Positions 17,403 through 26,835 of a stretch of DNA of 64,000 nt are shown piece after piece. The stretch covers positions 1-64,000 of the forward strand of contig CAVRAZ010000008.1 of the NCBI GenBank assembly GCA_963719135.1. Reading direction: 5' to 3'. Within the stretch, counting starts at the first letter, position 1. Each line of letters opens with the position of its first letter. This stretch comes from CAVRAZ01 sp963719135 (GTDB taxonomy: Bacteria; Pseudomonadota; Gammaproteobacteria; DSM-19610). The notes beneath the pieces are model-generated. The model ran no database searches and was not told the origin of the DNA. It was given only the letters and a program-made list of their open reading frames with translations. A program made the translations under genes and the position numbers.

Positions 17403-19838
17403 ATGGCTATAAAGAAGCTGGAAGCGGCCGCCCTGTTCAGGGGCTGCGACATTCAGTCATTCGACTTCGAGACCACGGCCGACCTCGAGCTGCTGGACGA
17501 GATCATCGGACAGCCGCGCGCGGTCGACGCGGTGAGATTTGGCATCGGCATCCGGCGCGACGGTTACAACCTCTTCGCGTTCGGCCCGGCCGGCACTGGC
17601 AAACGCACCCTGGTACAGCGCTACGCCGTCGAGCAGGCGGCGCGCGAGGCTCTGCCGCCGGACCGGTGTTACATCAACAACTTCCAGGAAAGCGGCAAGC
17701 CGCGCGTGCTGAGTCTGCCGGCCGGCGGCGGGATCGGGCTGCAACGCGACGTGGAGCAGGTCGTGGACGATCTGCACGCCGCGATCCCCGCCAGCTTCGA
17801 AAGCAGCGAATACCGCACCCGCGCCCAGGCGATCGAGGAAGAGATCGGCGAACTGCACGAGCAGGCGCTGAAACAGGTGCGGGAAAATGCGGAGAAGAAG
17901 GGAATCGGCCTCATCCAGACGCCGACCGGTTTCACCCTGGCGCCGGTGCGCAACGGCAAGACCCTGCGGCTGGAGGAATTCGAACGGCTGACCGAGGAGG
18001 AACGGCAGCGCATCCAAAAGGACACCGGAGAACTCCAGGGACAATTGAGCGCCGTGCTGCACGAACTGCCGAAGCTCCAGAAACAGGGACGCGACCGGCT
18101 GAACGCGCTGAACCGCGAAATGGCCGGGGCGACCGTCGCCCATCTGATCGAGTCCCTGGTCGGCAAGTATGTCAACCTGGCTGCGGTCACGGCCTTTCTC
18201 AACGACGTGCGCGACGACGTGATCAACAATTTCCGCCATTTTCTCCAGAAGGACGAAACGCCGGCCGGCCCGTTCGGCGGCGAATTCGGTGGCGATCGCG
18301 CGGGGCTTTCGTGGGAGAACCGCTACCGCGTCAACATCCTCGTCAGCCACGAGGATCACAAGACGGCGCCGGTGGTCTACGAAGATCACCCCAGTTACAA
18401 CAACCTGATCGGACGCATCGAGCATCAGGCGCAGTTCGGCACGCTGGTCACCGACTTCACCATGATCCGGCCCGGCGCGCTGCACCGCGCCAACGGCGGC
18501 TACCTGATTCTCGACGCGCTCAAGGTGCTGACCCAGCCGTTCGCCTGGGACTGCCTCAAGCGCGCGCTGCAGGCCGGTGAAATCCGCATTGAATCGCTGG
18601 CGCAGCTCACCGGTCTGATCAGCACGGTCTCGCTCGAACCCGAACCCATCCCGCTGGACCTCAAAGTGATCCTGCTGGGCGAGCGGTACGTCTATTACCT
18701 GCTGTCGTATCTGGACCCGGAATTCGGCGAACTGTTCAAGGTGGCGGCCGATTTCGGCGACAGCACCGACCGCAGTCCGGCAACCCAGTTGCTGTACGCC
18801 CGCCTGATCGCCAGCATCGCGGCAGCCGAACGACTGAGACCCTTCGATCGCGCGGCCGTGGCGCGCCTCATCGAGCAGAGTTCGCGCCTGCTGGGCGACA
18901 GCGAGAAACTGGCCACGCACATGCGCGACCTCGCCGATCTGATGCAGGAGGCCGATTACTGGGCGCAGCAGCGCCAGACGGCGATCGTCGGCGGCCAGGA
19001 CGTGCAGCGCGCCATCGACACCCAGGGACGCCGGATGGACCGCTTGCGCGAACTGGTCCAGGACCAGATCCGGCGCGGCGTACTGATGATCGATACCGCG
19101 GGCGCCAGGACGGGCCGCGTCAACGGCCTGTCTGTGCTGGAAGCGGGCGGCTTTCGCTTTGGACACCCGGTGCGCATTACCGCCACCGTGCGCATCGGCG
19201 ACAACCAGGTCGTGGACATCGAACGCGAAGTCAAACTCGGCGGTCCGCTCCACTCCAAGGGCGTGTTCATCCTGTCGGCGTTCCTCGGTGCGCGTTACGC
19301 GCCCGACCAGCCGCTGACGCTCTCGGCAAGTCTGGTGTTCGAGCAATCCTACGGCCACGTCGAAGGCGACAGCGCTTCCTCGGCGGAGCTGTTCGCGCTC
19401 CTCTCGGCGCTGGCCGGCATCCCGGTCCGGCAGTCGCTGGCGGTCACCGGCTCGGTGAACCAGCAGGGGGAGATTCAGCCGATCGGCGCCGTCAACGAAA
19501 AGATCGAGGGCTTTTTCGATATCTGCACGCAGAAGGGGCTGGCCGGCGACCAGGGCGTGGTGATTCCGGCGGGCAATGTCGTGCACCTGATGCTTCGCGA
19601 GGATGTCCGCGCCGCCGTCGCCGCCGGAACCTTCGCCATCCACGCCATCGAGACCGTCGACGACGGCATCGAACTGCTCACCGGCGTGCCCGCCGGCACG
19701 CGCGGCGACGACGGGCTGTTTGCCGAAGGCAGCGTCAACCGCGCCGTCGAGGACAGGCTCATCCGCTACGCCGAAAGCATGCGCGCCTTCGTCGGCAAGA
19801 GCGGCAGCGGCGACGTACCGAGGCAGACCACGGCATGA
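17403..19838 (+). CDS. Lon-related ATP-dependent protease (AAA_32/LonB-like)
   Basis: This 811-residue protein has an N-terminal AAA-type segment with Walker A GPAGTGKRTLV (about residue 60), a long helical insert of about 200 residues, a second AAA region with a GGYLILDALKVL motif, and a C-terminal Lon peptidase domain. The catalytic Ser lies in EGDSASSAELFALLSALAG and the catalytic Lys in VNEKIEGFFD. The domain order matches the AAA_32 plus Lon_C family of bacterial Lon-like proteases, distinct from classical Lon. Start ATG 17403 is chosen because upstream sequence is repeat-derived. The stop overlaps the next gene (ATGA), implying co-translation with a UspA-like protein. Confidence 0.93.
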   Translation: MAIKKLEAAALFRGCDIQSFDFETTADLELLDEIIGQPRAVDAVRFGIGIRRDGYNLFAFGPAGTGKRTLVQRYAVEQAAREALPPDRCYINNFQESGKPRVLSLPAGGGIGLQRDVEQVVDDLHAAIPASFESSEYRTRAQAIEEEIGELHEQALKQVRENAEKKGIGLIQTPTGFTLAPVRNGKTLRLEEFERLTEEERQRIQKDTGELQGQLSAVLHELPKLQKQGRDRLNALNREMAGATVAHLIESLVGKYVNLAAVTAFLNDVRDDVINNFRHFLQKDETPAGPFGGEFGGDRAGLSWENRYRVNILVSHEDHKTAPVVYEDHPSYNNLIGRIEHQAQFGTLVTDFTMIRPGALHRANGGYLILDALKVLTQPFAWDCLKRALQAGEIRIESLAQLTGLISTVSLEPEPIPLDLKVILLGERYVYYLLSYLDPEFGELFKVAADFGDSTDRSPATQLLYARLIASIAAAERLRPFDRAAVARLIEQSSRLLGDSEKLATHMRDLADLMQEADYWAQQRQTAIVGGQDVQRAIDTQGRRMDRLRELVQDQIRRGVLMIDTAGARTGRVNGLSVLEAGGFRFGHPVRITATVRIGDNQVVDIEREVKLGGPLHSKGVFILSAFLGARYAPDQPLTLSASLVFEQSYGHVEGDSASSAELFALLSALAGIPVRQSLAVTGSVNQQGEIQPIGAVNEKIEGFFDICTQKGLAGDQGVVIPAGNVVHLMLREDVRAAVAAGTFAIHAIETVDDGIELLTGVPAGTRGDDGLFAEGSVNRAVEDRLIRYAESMRAFVGKSGSGDVPRQTTA

Positions 19839-20623
19839 CGGTCGATAGCGAAAAATCCGCGCGCCAGCGCATCGTCGTCACGCTGGACATTTCCGAGACC
19901 GGCCGCTCGGCGCTCGCCGTCGCCGTACGCTTGGCTGCGGCGCTGAACGCCGAACTGGAAGGCGTATTTGTCGAGGACACCGATCTGCTCGACCTCGCCG
20001 CGCTGCCGTTCCTGCGGGAAATCAGGGCGCACTCGCTGGTCGAGGAAGCGGTCAGCGCCGAGCGGATGCAGTGGGACCTGCGCGCGCTGGCGCGACAGGC
20101 CGAACGCATGCTGATCGAAGCGACCGCGGCGATGGGCGTGAACTTCTCGTTCCGCGTGTGGCGCGGCCACGCCGCGCTGGAGTCGCTGCACGAACAACTC
20201 GCGGCCGACATCCTCAGCCTCAGCCTTGCACACGCCGGGCGGATGCGCGCGCAACGCTGGAAGCCGGCGGTAACACGCGCGGCCGCCGGCATCGGTTCGG
20301 TCCACGTGTTGCTCGGCGCCATCGGACAGGCGGACAAGACGCTCGACGTCGCCGGCCGGCTCGCCGGCAGCCTCGGCGTACCGATCCGGGTCCTGTTGCC
20401 GGCGGGCAGCCGTGCGCCCCAGGTGCTGGGAGACAAAGCCGCCGAACTGCCGGGTGCCCGCGCGCAATTCATCGAGTTCGACGGCGTGGCGGCACTGGCC
20501 GGCGCGCTGCGCGCGGCCGGCAACACGGTGCTGATCGCCGAAGCCGGCGATCCGCTGTTTGCGGAAACCGGGCTCGGCGCCTGCCTGAGCACCCTCGCCT
20601 GCCCGATTCTGATCCTGCGCTGA
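19835..20623 (+). CDS. UspA-like protein coupled to the Lon-like protease
   Basis: This 262-residue protein starts with a universal-stress-like beta-alpha unit (RIVVTLDISETGRSALAVA, then AAALNAELEGVFVEDTDLLD). It ends with a second alpha/beta half whose last strand is TLACPILILR. It lacks the full G-x2-G-x9-G(S/T) nucleotide loop, so ATP binding is doubtful. It overlaps the protease gene by four bases, which suggests a functional link such as regulation or substrate delivery. A truncated paralogue of its last 55 or so residues occurs at 28646-28816. The fold call is based on pattern only; function is unknown. Confidence 0.75.
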   Translation: MTVDSEKSARQRIVVTLDISETGRSALAVAVRLAAALNAELEGVFVEDTDLLDLAALPFLREIRAHSLVEEAVSAERMQWDLRALARQAERMLIEATAAMGVNFSFRVWRGHAALESLHEQLAADILSLSLAHAGRMRAQRWKPAVTRAAAGIGSVHVLLGAIGQADKTLDVAGRLAGSLGVPIRVLLPAGSRAPQVLGDKAAELPGARAQFIEFDGVAALAGALRAAGNTVLIAEAGDPLFAETGLGACLSTLACPILILR

Positions 20624-21196
20624 TCGCACGCGGAAACGGACCGGAAGCCGAATGCAGTCTTGTCCAGGGACTTCAGTTCCAAGCGTCCTGCAGGCGCCGC
20701 CCGGCATCGGGAAGATCGAATCAGCCGGATTTCGGCAGTTGCCACAGAACCGGGGTCGGAACAGGGGCTTCTCTGCAGAAGCCCCGACCGATTCGTCACC
20801 CCGGCGAACGCCGGGGGCCAGTTTGTTGATCACCTGGTTTCCCGCCTTCGCCGGAATGACGGAAAGGGATCTGCCCGATCGTTGGGCTTCGCTGCGCTCA
20901 GCGCCAGCCTACGCACGCCTGTCGAATTTCGGCCGATGTGAATTCCACCCACAGGACCGTTACCCGCCCTCCGGCCCGTCAACCACAGGCTTTGGTCGGA
21001 CGCCCGCGGGTTTGTCATGCAACTGTCAAGTCTGTTCAAAGCTACCGCGACAGGCACTGCGGGGCCGCCGCAGCCGCCGATCGACGGATGAGCAGTTGGG
21101 GAATATCAGAGAAAACTGTGTTCTGATCCCGGTTTTCCTGCCCCCGGCGTCTGCGAGTCCGCGCGTTTGCGCGGTTTGTGCTAGTTTAGGAGCAGC
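20624..21196. repeat. Repeat-rich intergenic region
   Basis: No gene is seen. The region holds the third CGTCAC-CCCGGCGAACGCC palindrome (20794-20861), a TTGGGCTTCG-type palindrome at about 20880-20915 related to the one near 6025-6098, and an outer inverted pair of the GGGGTCAGAACACAG family (about 20748-20763 and 21118-21135). Confidence 0.65.
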
Positions 21197-22576
21197 ATGA
21201 ACAAATGGCGTTCCGTTGATTGGCTGAAACCGCTGCTGCCGCTGCTCATCCTGCTGGCGCTCGTGCCGGCCGGGTGTCCGGCGGCGGGCGAACGCGTCGC
21301 GCTGGTGCTGGAGGTCAACGGCGCCATCGGCCCGGCGACGGCGGACTACGTTCACCGCGGCATCGAGGCCGCGCGCCTGCGCGAGGCCGGTCTGATCATT
21401 CTGCACCTGGATACGCCCGGCGGGCTCGACACCGCCATGCGCGCCATCATCCAGGATATCCTCACCTCTCCAGTGGCAGTCGCCGCCTACGTCGCGCCGA
21501 GCGGGGCGCGCGCCGCAAGCGCCGGGACCTACATCCTGTACGCCAGCCACGTCGCCGCCATGACGCCGGGCACCAACCTGGGCGCGGCGACGCCGGTCGA
21601 GCTTGGCGGCGGCGCACCCGGCAAGGGTGTCCTGCCGAAGAAGAACACAGACACGGACGCGTCGCCGGAATCCGGTGGCGAGCCGGACACGATGGAACGC
21701 AAGCGCGTCAATGACGCTGTCGCCTATATCCGCAGCTTGGCGCAATTGCGCGGGCGCAACGTCGACTGGGCCGAACGCGCGGTGCGCGAGGCGGCCAGCC
21801 TGCCAGCCGAGGAAGCCATGCAGCTCAGCGTCGTCGACCTGCTGGCCACCGATGATCAGGATCTTCTGCGCAAGGTCCACGGCCGCACGGTCAACCTGGG
21901 CGGCGTCGAACGCGTGCTCGACACGCAGGACCTGCGCACGGAGTCCCTCCTGCCCGACTGGCGCAATCGCCTGCTGGCAGTGATCACCGATCCAAACATC
22001 GCTTATATCCTGCTGCTGATCGGTATCTACGGTCTGTTTTTCGAATTCGCCAATCCGGGTTTCGTGGCGCCGGGCGTCGTCGGCGCCATCAGCCTGCTGC
22101 TGGCCCTGTACGCCTTTCAGATCCTGCCGGTCAATTACGCCGGGCTGGCGCTGGTGGCGCTGGGCCTAATATTTATGCTCGCCGAGGCGTTCGTACCGAG
22201 TTTCGGCGCGCTCGGCATCGGCGGCCTGATCGCGTTCGTTGTAGGCTCGGTCATCCTGTTCGACGAGGCCGGGGCGGACTATGCGGTTTCACTGCCGCTG
22301 ATCCTGGGCCTGGCAATCACCACCGCGGGATTTTTCCTGTTCATCGTCGGCGCGGCGATCAAGGCGCGGCGGCGGCCGGTGGTCACCGGCGCCGAAGAGA
22401 TGCTGCACGCCGCCGGCGAGGCGGTCGAGGATTTCGAACGCACCGGCCGGGTCCGCGCCCACGGCGAGATCTGGCTGGCGGAATCGGCGCAGCCGCTGAA
22501 GCGCGGCGATAAGGTGCGGGTCATTGGATTGGACGGACTGGTGCTGCATGTGCAGCGCGAGCCGAAGGAGGGTTGA
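21197..22576 (+). CDS. NfeD-family membrane serine protease (long form)
   Basis: This 459-residue protein has an N-terminal signal or anchor, a ClpP-class periplasmic protease domain with the Ser in ASAGTYILYASH and the Lys in MERKRVNDAV (Ser-Lys dyad), then four to five membrane helices (about 250-390) and a C-terminal soluble OB-fold (NfeD) domain ending DGLVLHV. It is the long form (NfeD1b type), which in archaea and bacteria cleaves the C-terminus of stomatin-like partners. The slipin gene follows after one base, the well-known nfeD-slipin pair. It is expected in the inner membrane, in membrane quality control. Confidence 0.93.
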   Translation: MNKWRSVDWLKPLLPLLILLALVPAGCPAAGERVALVLEVNGAIGPATADYVHRGIEAARLREAGLIILHLDTPGGLDTAMRAIIQDILTSPVAVAAYVAPSGARAASAGTYILYASHVAAMTPGTNLGAATPVELGGGAPGKGVLPKKNTDTDASPESGGEPDTMERKRVNDAVAYIRSLAQLRGRNVDWAERAVREAASLPAEEAMQLSVVDLLATDDQDLLRKVHGRTVNLGGVERVLDTQDLRTESLLPDWRNRLLAVITDPNIAYILLLIGIYGLFFEFANPGFVAPGVVGAISLLLALYAFQILPVNYAGLALVALGLIFMLAEAFVPSFGALGIGGLIAFVVGSVILFDEAGADYAVSLPLILGLAITTAGFFLFIVGAAIKARRRPVVTGAEEMLHAAGEAVEDFERTGRVRAHGEIWLAESAQPLKRGDKVRVIGLDGLVLHVQREPKEG

Positions 22577-22577
22577 C

Positions 22578-23330
22578 ATGGCTATTACAGGTACTTTTGG
22601 ATTTCTGGTCGTACTCATTGCGCTGTTCCTCTACACCTTCCGCGTCCTGCGGGAGTACGAGCGGGCTGTGATTTTCACCCTGGGCCGGTTCTGGAAGGTC
22701 AAGGGACCGGGCCTGATCATCGTCGTGCCCGTGATCCAGCAGATGGTGCGGGTGGACCTGCGCACCGTCGTCATGGACGTGCCGAGCCAGGACGTGATCT
22801 CGCGCGACAACGTCTCGGTCAAGGTCAACGCGGTGCTCTATTTCCGCGTGATCGATCCGCAGAAATCGATCATCCAGGTCGAGGACTACCTCGCCGCCAC
22901 CAGCCAGCTCGCGCAGACCACGCTGCGCTCGGTGCTCGGGCAGCACGAGCTGGACGACATGCTGGCCGAACGCGACAAGCTCAACGCCGACATCCAGGCG
23001 ATACTGGACCGCCAGACCGACGCCTGGGGCATCAAGGTCGCCAATGTCGAAATCAAGCACGTCGACATCGACGAAAGCATGGTGCGCGCGATCGCCCGCC
23101 AGGCGGAGGCCGAACGCGAGCGGCGCGCCAAGGTGATCCACGCCGAAGGCGAAATGCAGGCGGCGGGAAAACTGGTCGAGGCCGCGCGCATCCTGAACCA
23201 GCAGCCGCAGTCCCTGCAACTGCGCTATCTCCAGACGCTGACCGAGATCGCCGGCGACAAGAGTTCGACCATCGTGTTTCCGCTGCCGCTCGACAGCATC
23301 GGCAGGCTGCTGGGCGGCAAACCGGAGTAA
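22578..23330 (+). CDS. Slipin (stomatin/prohibitin-like SPFH protein)
   Basis: This 250-residue SPFH-domain protein has an N-terminal membrane helix (TFGFLVVLIALFLYTF), followed by REYERAVIFTLGRF, VDLRTVVMDVPSQDVISRDN and a coiled-coil segment rich in Glu, Arg and Ala (RQAEAERERRAKVIHAEGE). It matches bacterial slipin (YbbK/QmcA class). Slipins form oligomeric scaffolds at the membrane and are partners or substrates of the neighbouring NfeD protease. ATG at 22578 follows GGAGGGTTGAC and lies one base after the nfeD stop. Confidence 0.94.
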   Translation: MAITGTFGFLVVLIALFLYTFRVLREYERAVIFTLGRFWKVKGPGLIIVVPVIQQMVRVDLRTVVMDVPSQDVISRDNVSVKVNAVLYFRVIDPQKSIIQVEDYLAATSQLAQTTLRSVLGQHELDDMLAERDKLNADIQAILDRQTDAWGIKVANVEIKHVDIDESMVRAIARQAEAERERRAKVIHAEGEMQAAGKLVEAARILNQQPQSLQLRYLQTLTEIAGDKSSTIVFPLPLDSIGRLLGGKPE

Positions 23331-23343
23331 CCGGCCGCCGCCG

Positions 23344-24978
23344 TCACCCGTGCACCTGGCGACTCAGATGATGCGCGAGCCGCCGCATCGCCGGTGAGGC
23401 CTCGCCGGGCTGCAGGTGGACGTTGATCAGGCTGGGCCGACCTATCGTTTCCAGGGCGCCCTGCAGCGCGCGCTCGAACTCGTCTTCGCTCCCGGCCACA
23501 AAGCCGTTGACGGGCCCGACCAGTTCGCCGATGCGTTCGAACCGCCACTCGGCGATGTCGTTGAACGGTCCTTCGAGAATGAAGCGCTCCGTGCTGTAGC
23601 CGTGGTTGTTGAACAGGATCACGATCGGGTCCAGCTCCAGGCGCACGAACGTCGACAGTTCGGTGCCGGTCATCTGGAACGCCCCGTCGCCGACGAGGAT
23701 GAGCGGCCGCAGTTCGGGCGACGCGACCTGCGCGCCCAGCGCGGCGGGCACGGCGAAGCCCATCGACGTGTAAAAGGCTGAGGCCAGAAAATGCGTGCGC
23801 TCGTGCACGCGCAGGTCCAGCGCGGCGAACAGGCAGTCGCCCACGTCGCAGATCACGCTCATGTCCGGTGTCAGCGCGTCGTTGAGACTGGCGATCAGCC
23901 GTTCGATGGTCATCGGCCGGCCGATCTCGGCGGCCGGGAGCACCGGCAGCGGCCTTCTGCGCGGCCAGGTGCAGGTGTGGCTGCTGACCGACTCGCACAG
24001 CGCTTGCAGGAAATCGCCCAATTGAACATCCGCGTAGCGGTGGTGGCCGATGGTGACCTGCTCCTGGCTGGCGTGAATCATCCGGACGGGGTCCAGTTTC
24101 GCGGTGAATATCCCGGTGTCCACATCGTTCACGGTTGCGCCGAGCATCAGCAACAGGTCGGCGCCTTCGACGCGTTCGCGCGTTGCGTCGCAACCCATGG
24201 CGCCTTCGTAGATACCCAGGTACGCGTCATGGCGTTCGCCGACCACCGACTTACCGGTCAGCGTGGCGGCGACCGGAATACAGGCATTGAGCACGAACCG
24301 GCTCAGGGCGTCCTGCAAACCGCGGCGGTGTATTTCCACACCGGCGAGCACTACCGGTGTCGCCGCCTTCTTCAGCAACGCCGACGTTTCGGCGACGGCC
24401 TCGGCGAGCGCGCCGGCGTCGCTTTCCGGTGCGACCGATTCCGCGTCCGGTATCGGAAACCCTTCGACGTCCAGACGGTCGCGCGGAAGTTCAAGGTACA
24501 CGGGCCGGCTGTGCCGGCGCGCCGCCAGCAGGCAGCGGTCGATGTCGCGGAACGCGGTCAGCCGATCGTCGAGGACGGCGGTCGCGCAGGTGATGCGCTC
24601 GAAAATCTCGCGTTGAAAACTGAACGGCCCGAAGCGGTGGTGAATGAGCGGATTCCTGCGCTGTTCGGCGATGCCCGGTGCACCGCTGATGACGACCACC
24701 GGCGACGATTCGGCATACGCACCGGCAACCGCGTTGACGACGTTCAGCGCGCCGACGCCGTAGGTCACCGCCAATGCGCCGATGCCGCGGCAGCGGGCAT
24801 AGCCGTCGGCGGCGAAGGCCGCGGTGTCCTCGCGCGTGGTGCCGATGTGCTTGAGCGGGCCGGCCGCCAGTTTCTCGTAGAACCCCAGCACGTAATCGCC
24901 GGGGATGCCGAAAACGTGATCGACGCCGGATGCCTGCAACTGCCGCAGCAGGTATTCGGCAATCGTGGGTGTGGCCAT
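23344..24978 (-). CDS. Thiamine-diphosphate 2-keto acid decarboxylase
   Basis: This 544-residue enzyme of the pyruvate/indolepyruvate decarboxylase family has an N-terminal domain with FGIPGDYVLGFYEKL and the catalytic Glu in TREDTAAFAADGYAR, a central TPP_enzyme_M domain, and a C-terminal cofactor site GDGAFQMTGTELS followed by FNNHGYSTER. Candidate substrates are indolepyruvate, phenylpyruvate, pyruvate or branched keto acids; the sequence alone does not choose. A HHRFG segment corresponds to the His-His pair used in decarboxylation. It is a single gene convergent with slipin, with no neighbours of an obvious pathway. Confidence 0.88.
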   Translation of the reverse strand: MATPTIAEYLLRQLQASGVDHVFGIPGDYVLGFYEKLAAGPLKHIGTTREDTAAFAADGYARCRGIGALAVTYGVGALNVVNAVAGAYAESSPVVVISGAPGIAEQRRNPLIHHRFGPFSFQREIFERITCATAVLDDRLTAFRDIDRCLLAARRHSRPVYLELPRDRLDVEGFPIPDAESVAPESDAGALAEAVAETSALLKKAATPVVLAGVEIHRRGLQDALSRFVLNACIPVAATLTGKSVVGERHDAYLGIYEGAMGCDATRERVEGADLLLMLGATVNDVDTGIFTAKLDPVRMIHASQEQVTIGHHRYADVQLGDFLQALCESVSSHTCTWPRRRPLPVLPAAEIGRPMTIERLIASLNDALTPDMSVICDVGDCLFAALDLRVHERTHFLASAFYTSMGFAVPAALGAQVASPELRPLILVGDGAFQMTGTELSTFVRLELDPIVILFNNHGYSTERFILEGPFNDIAEWRFERIGELVGPVNGFVAGSEDEFERALQGALETIGRPSLINVHLQPGEASPAMRRLAHHLSRQVHG

Positions 24979-25259
24979 GAAATCCCCTTCGTGTCCGTGT
25001 GCGATCTGGAACCGCCGCCCGCCCGGACGGTCACCCCTTGATAAGGATGCCGGAACACGTCGGTGATGCGCCGCTTTGCGCGCCAGCGCGAAACCTGCTG
25101 CGTCCGGGCGGTCCGATTGTCACATTGTGCAACTGATGACCGGCGTACGGGAACAGGCTCTGTTATTTCGCGAACGTTGCGAATAAGCAGGGCTTATGAC
25201 GGCTGGCAATCGCTGTGTCGCCACACCCTGGAGTGGCGTCGCCGGCGCGATGGACGGGG

Positions 25260-25759
25260 ATGATGCGCTGTTCTCCAACAGACTCGAAACGACTGGCTTA
25301 CGGCGTGGTGCTGGTCGGATGCCTGCTGGCGCTGGCCACGGCATTTAATCCGCAACCGACCGGCGCCTTGTACCTCGCCGCGGGCTATCTCGTCCGCGGT
25401 CTCCTGCCTTACGTGGTTTACGGAAGTCTTACGGAAATCGTGCACGGGTGCCTGCGGGTCGTTGCCGGAGGGGTTCTGCTGGTCACAGACCTGACCGCAC
25501 GCACAGCGTTCGGGTGACCGCCGCCACGCGATCCGATTCGTGGATGCCCTATGGACTCTGCGCGCTTCTGGTAGTGCTGGTCGCGGCGCTGGGCCTGCTG
25601 CAGGCGCTGCGGTCAGGCGGCAGCCGCGCGTATACTGACCCCTCGGGAGAAGACGGCCGCGGGCCAGGGTGCGGATCCCGGTTTGGTCTGCGTCGTGGGA
25701 AGGCGGACGCACGTTCAAGATCACCCTGCGGACGCGAAGTTGTCTGCACAGCTCGATGA
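25260..25759 (+). CDS. Small two-helix membrane protein, frameshifted
   Basis: The frame from ATG 25260 gives about 85 residues with one membrane helix (LAYGVVLVGCLLALATAF) and stops at 25517 after DLTARTAFG. The following frame supplies a second helix (WMPYGLCALLVVLVAALGLL) beginning about 25548. Together the two parts match the intact protein at 28965-29222, which reads DVTARTVF, then SPMPYAVCALLVLLVAALAM. A single-base change near 25510 therefore splits the gene. The true C-terminus is uncertain. Function is unknown; the paralogue lies beside a UspA-like fragment. Confidence 0.5.
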
Positions 25760-25773
25760 AGCGGGTGTATTCG

Positions 25774-26832
25774 TCATTGCGCGGAACGCAGTGACCAAGC
25801 AACCCCTGGCGATTGTATTTCGGCTGCGGTATCGCTTCGCATCGCCCCCGCCATGAGAACAGAGCAATGAATCGATGCAGAACGCCCCGCTGCTTTCACC
25901 AGCGCATCGCCGGTGTACCCCGGCAGGCGGAAATACTCCGGGCGGGTCGATGCCTTGAGCACGTAGTCCTTTTCCTTCTCGCGCTTGCCGAGCCGGTATT
26001 CGATCGTCCCGCCGCCTTTGCGCTGCACGCTGAACGCAAGTACCGGCGCTGTCAGACCATACTCGGGCTTGTCCTCACGTCCGAGGACTGAATCGACGGT
26101 CAGCGCCGCCAGCGTTTGCGCCAGCGCGTCGGCTTTGGCCTGGTCGACCGTCTCGCCGTCCTGCAGGGACTCGGCGCCCCAGGCTGCCCGAGCGGCCGTC
26201 TTGAGCTGGCCATCCTTCGCGGCCTCGCTCGCCGGCCCCTTGGCTTCCCGGGTCAACGTGAGCGTCTGCAAAACGATCGACTCGATTTCGTCAGACGGCA
26301 CCTTCAGCACACTCTTGTCTTCCCAGTCGTCGGCTTTGATCGGTGCGTCATAAACGCCGAATTCGGTAGTGTAGACCGCCTTGTCCTTAGCCGTACGAGC
26401 GTTCACCTGACGCATGCCGGGCGACGTGCCGAAATAAAGGGTGGCGAACGTCTGGTCGTTCAGTGCCAGTGTTACACGCCGCTCGAAGTCGTCGTCGCTC
26501 ACCTTGAAGCGTTTTTGCGCACCCTCGGTCGTGGCGACCGCCAGTCCGCGCTTCAAGCCTTTGAGTTCATCGAGCAGGCGATTCACCTTGGCTTTGTCGG
26601 CCGGATAATCGCCGGTTCCGGGCAGCACCCAGTCGTCGCCCTTGCGCGCCAGCACGACCTGCTGTTTGTCGGCGCCTTCGATCGTGAGCCGGTCCGGTGT
26701 CCGGTCGCCCAGGTTGATCAGCGGTGTATCCGGCCGGTGCGCCTCCAGGCTCGGGCCGGTGAAACTCATGGCCACGGCCAGCACCAGTTGGACGGCCAGC
26801 AGAACAGCGAGCATTCCGATTTTCTTCTGCAT
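25774..26832 (-). CDS. DUF4340 protein of Gld-type ABC locus (copy A), altered C-terminus
   Basis: This 352-residue protein has an N-terminal signal or anchor helix (IGMLAVLLAVQLVLAVAMSF) and a DUF4340 domain, the envelope component usually encoded next to GldF/GldG-type ABC permeases. The last family-like residues are near 25884 (DALVKAAGR). The 37 residues after that are unrelated, whereas copy B continues with a natural Ala/Pro-rich tail, so copy A lost its true end at a rearrangement. It lies three bases downstream of the GldG-like gene on the same strand. Bases 25883-26338 are identical to 39906-40361 in copy B. Confidence 0.85.
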   Translation of the reverse strand: MQKKIGMLAVLLAVQLVLAVAMSFTGPSLEAHRPDTPLINLGDRTPDRLTIEGADKQQVVLARKGDDWVLPGTGDYPADKAKVNRLLDELKGLKRGLAVATTEGAQKRFKVSDDDFERRVTLALNDQTFATLYFGTSPGMRQVNARTAKDKAVYTTEFGVYDAPIKADDWEDKSVLKVPSDEIESIVLQTLTLTREAKGPASEAAKDGQLKTAARAAWGAESLQDGETVDQAKADALAQTLAALTVDSVLGREDKPEYGLTAPVLAFSVQRKGGGTIEYRLGKREKEKDYVLKASTRPEYFRLPGYTGDALVKAAGRSASIHCSVLMAGAMRSDTAAEIQSPGVAWSLRSAQ

Positions 26833-26835
26833 CGC

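Noticed and set aside
17457..19643. Frame of 728 codons opposite the Lon-like protease
   Set aside because: Antisense shadow of a well-conserved gene in GC-rich DNA.
25194..25802. Minus-strand frame covering the frameshifted small membrane protein
   Set aside because: Most of it is antisense to the membrane-protein frames supported by a paralogue; a short N-terminal part looks protein-like, but nothing could be identified.
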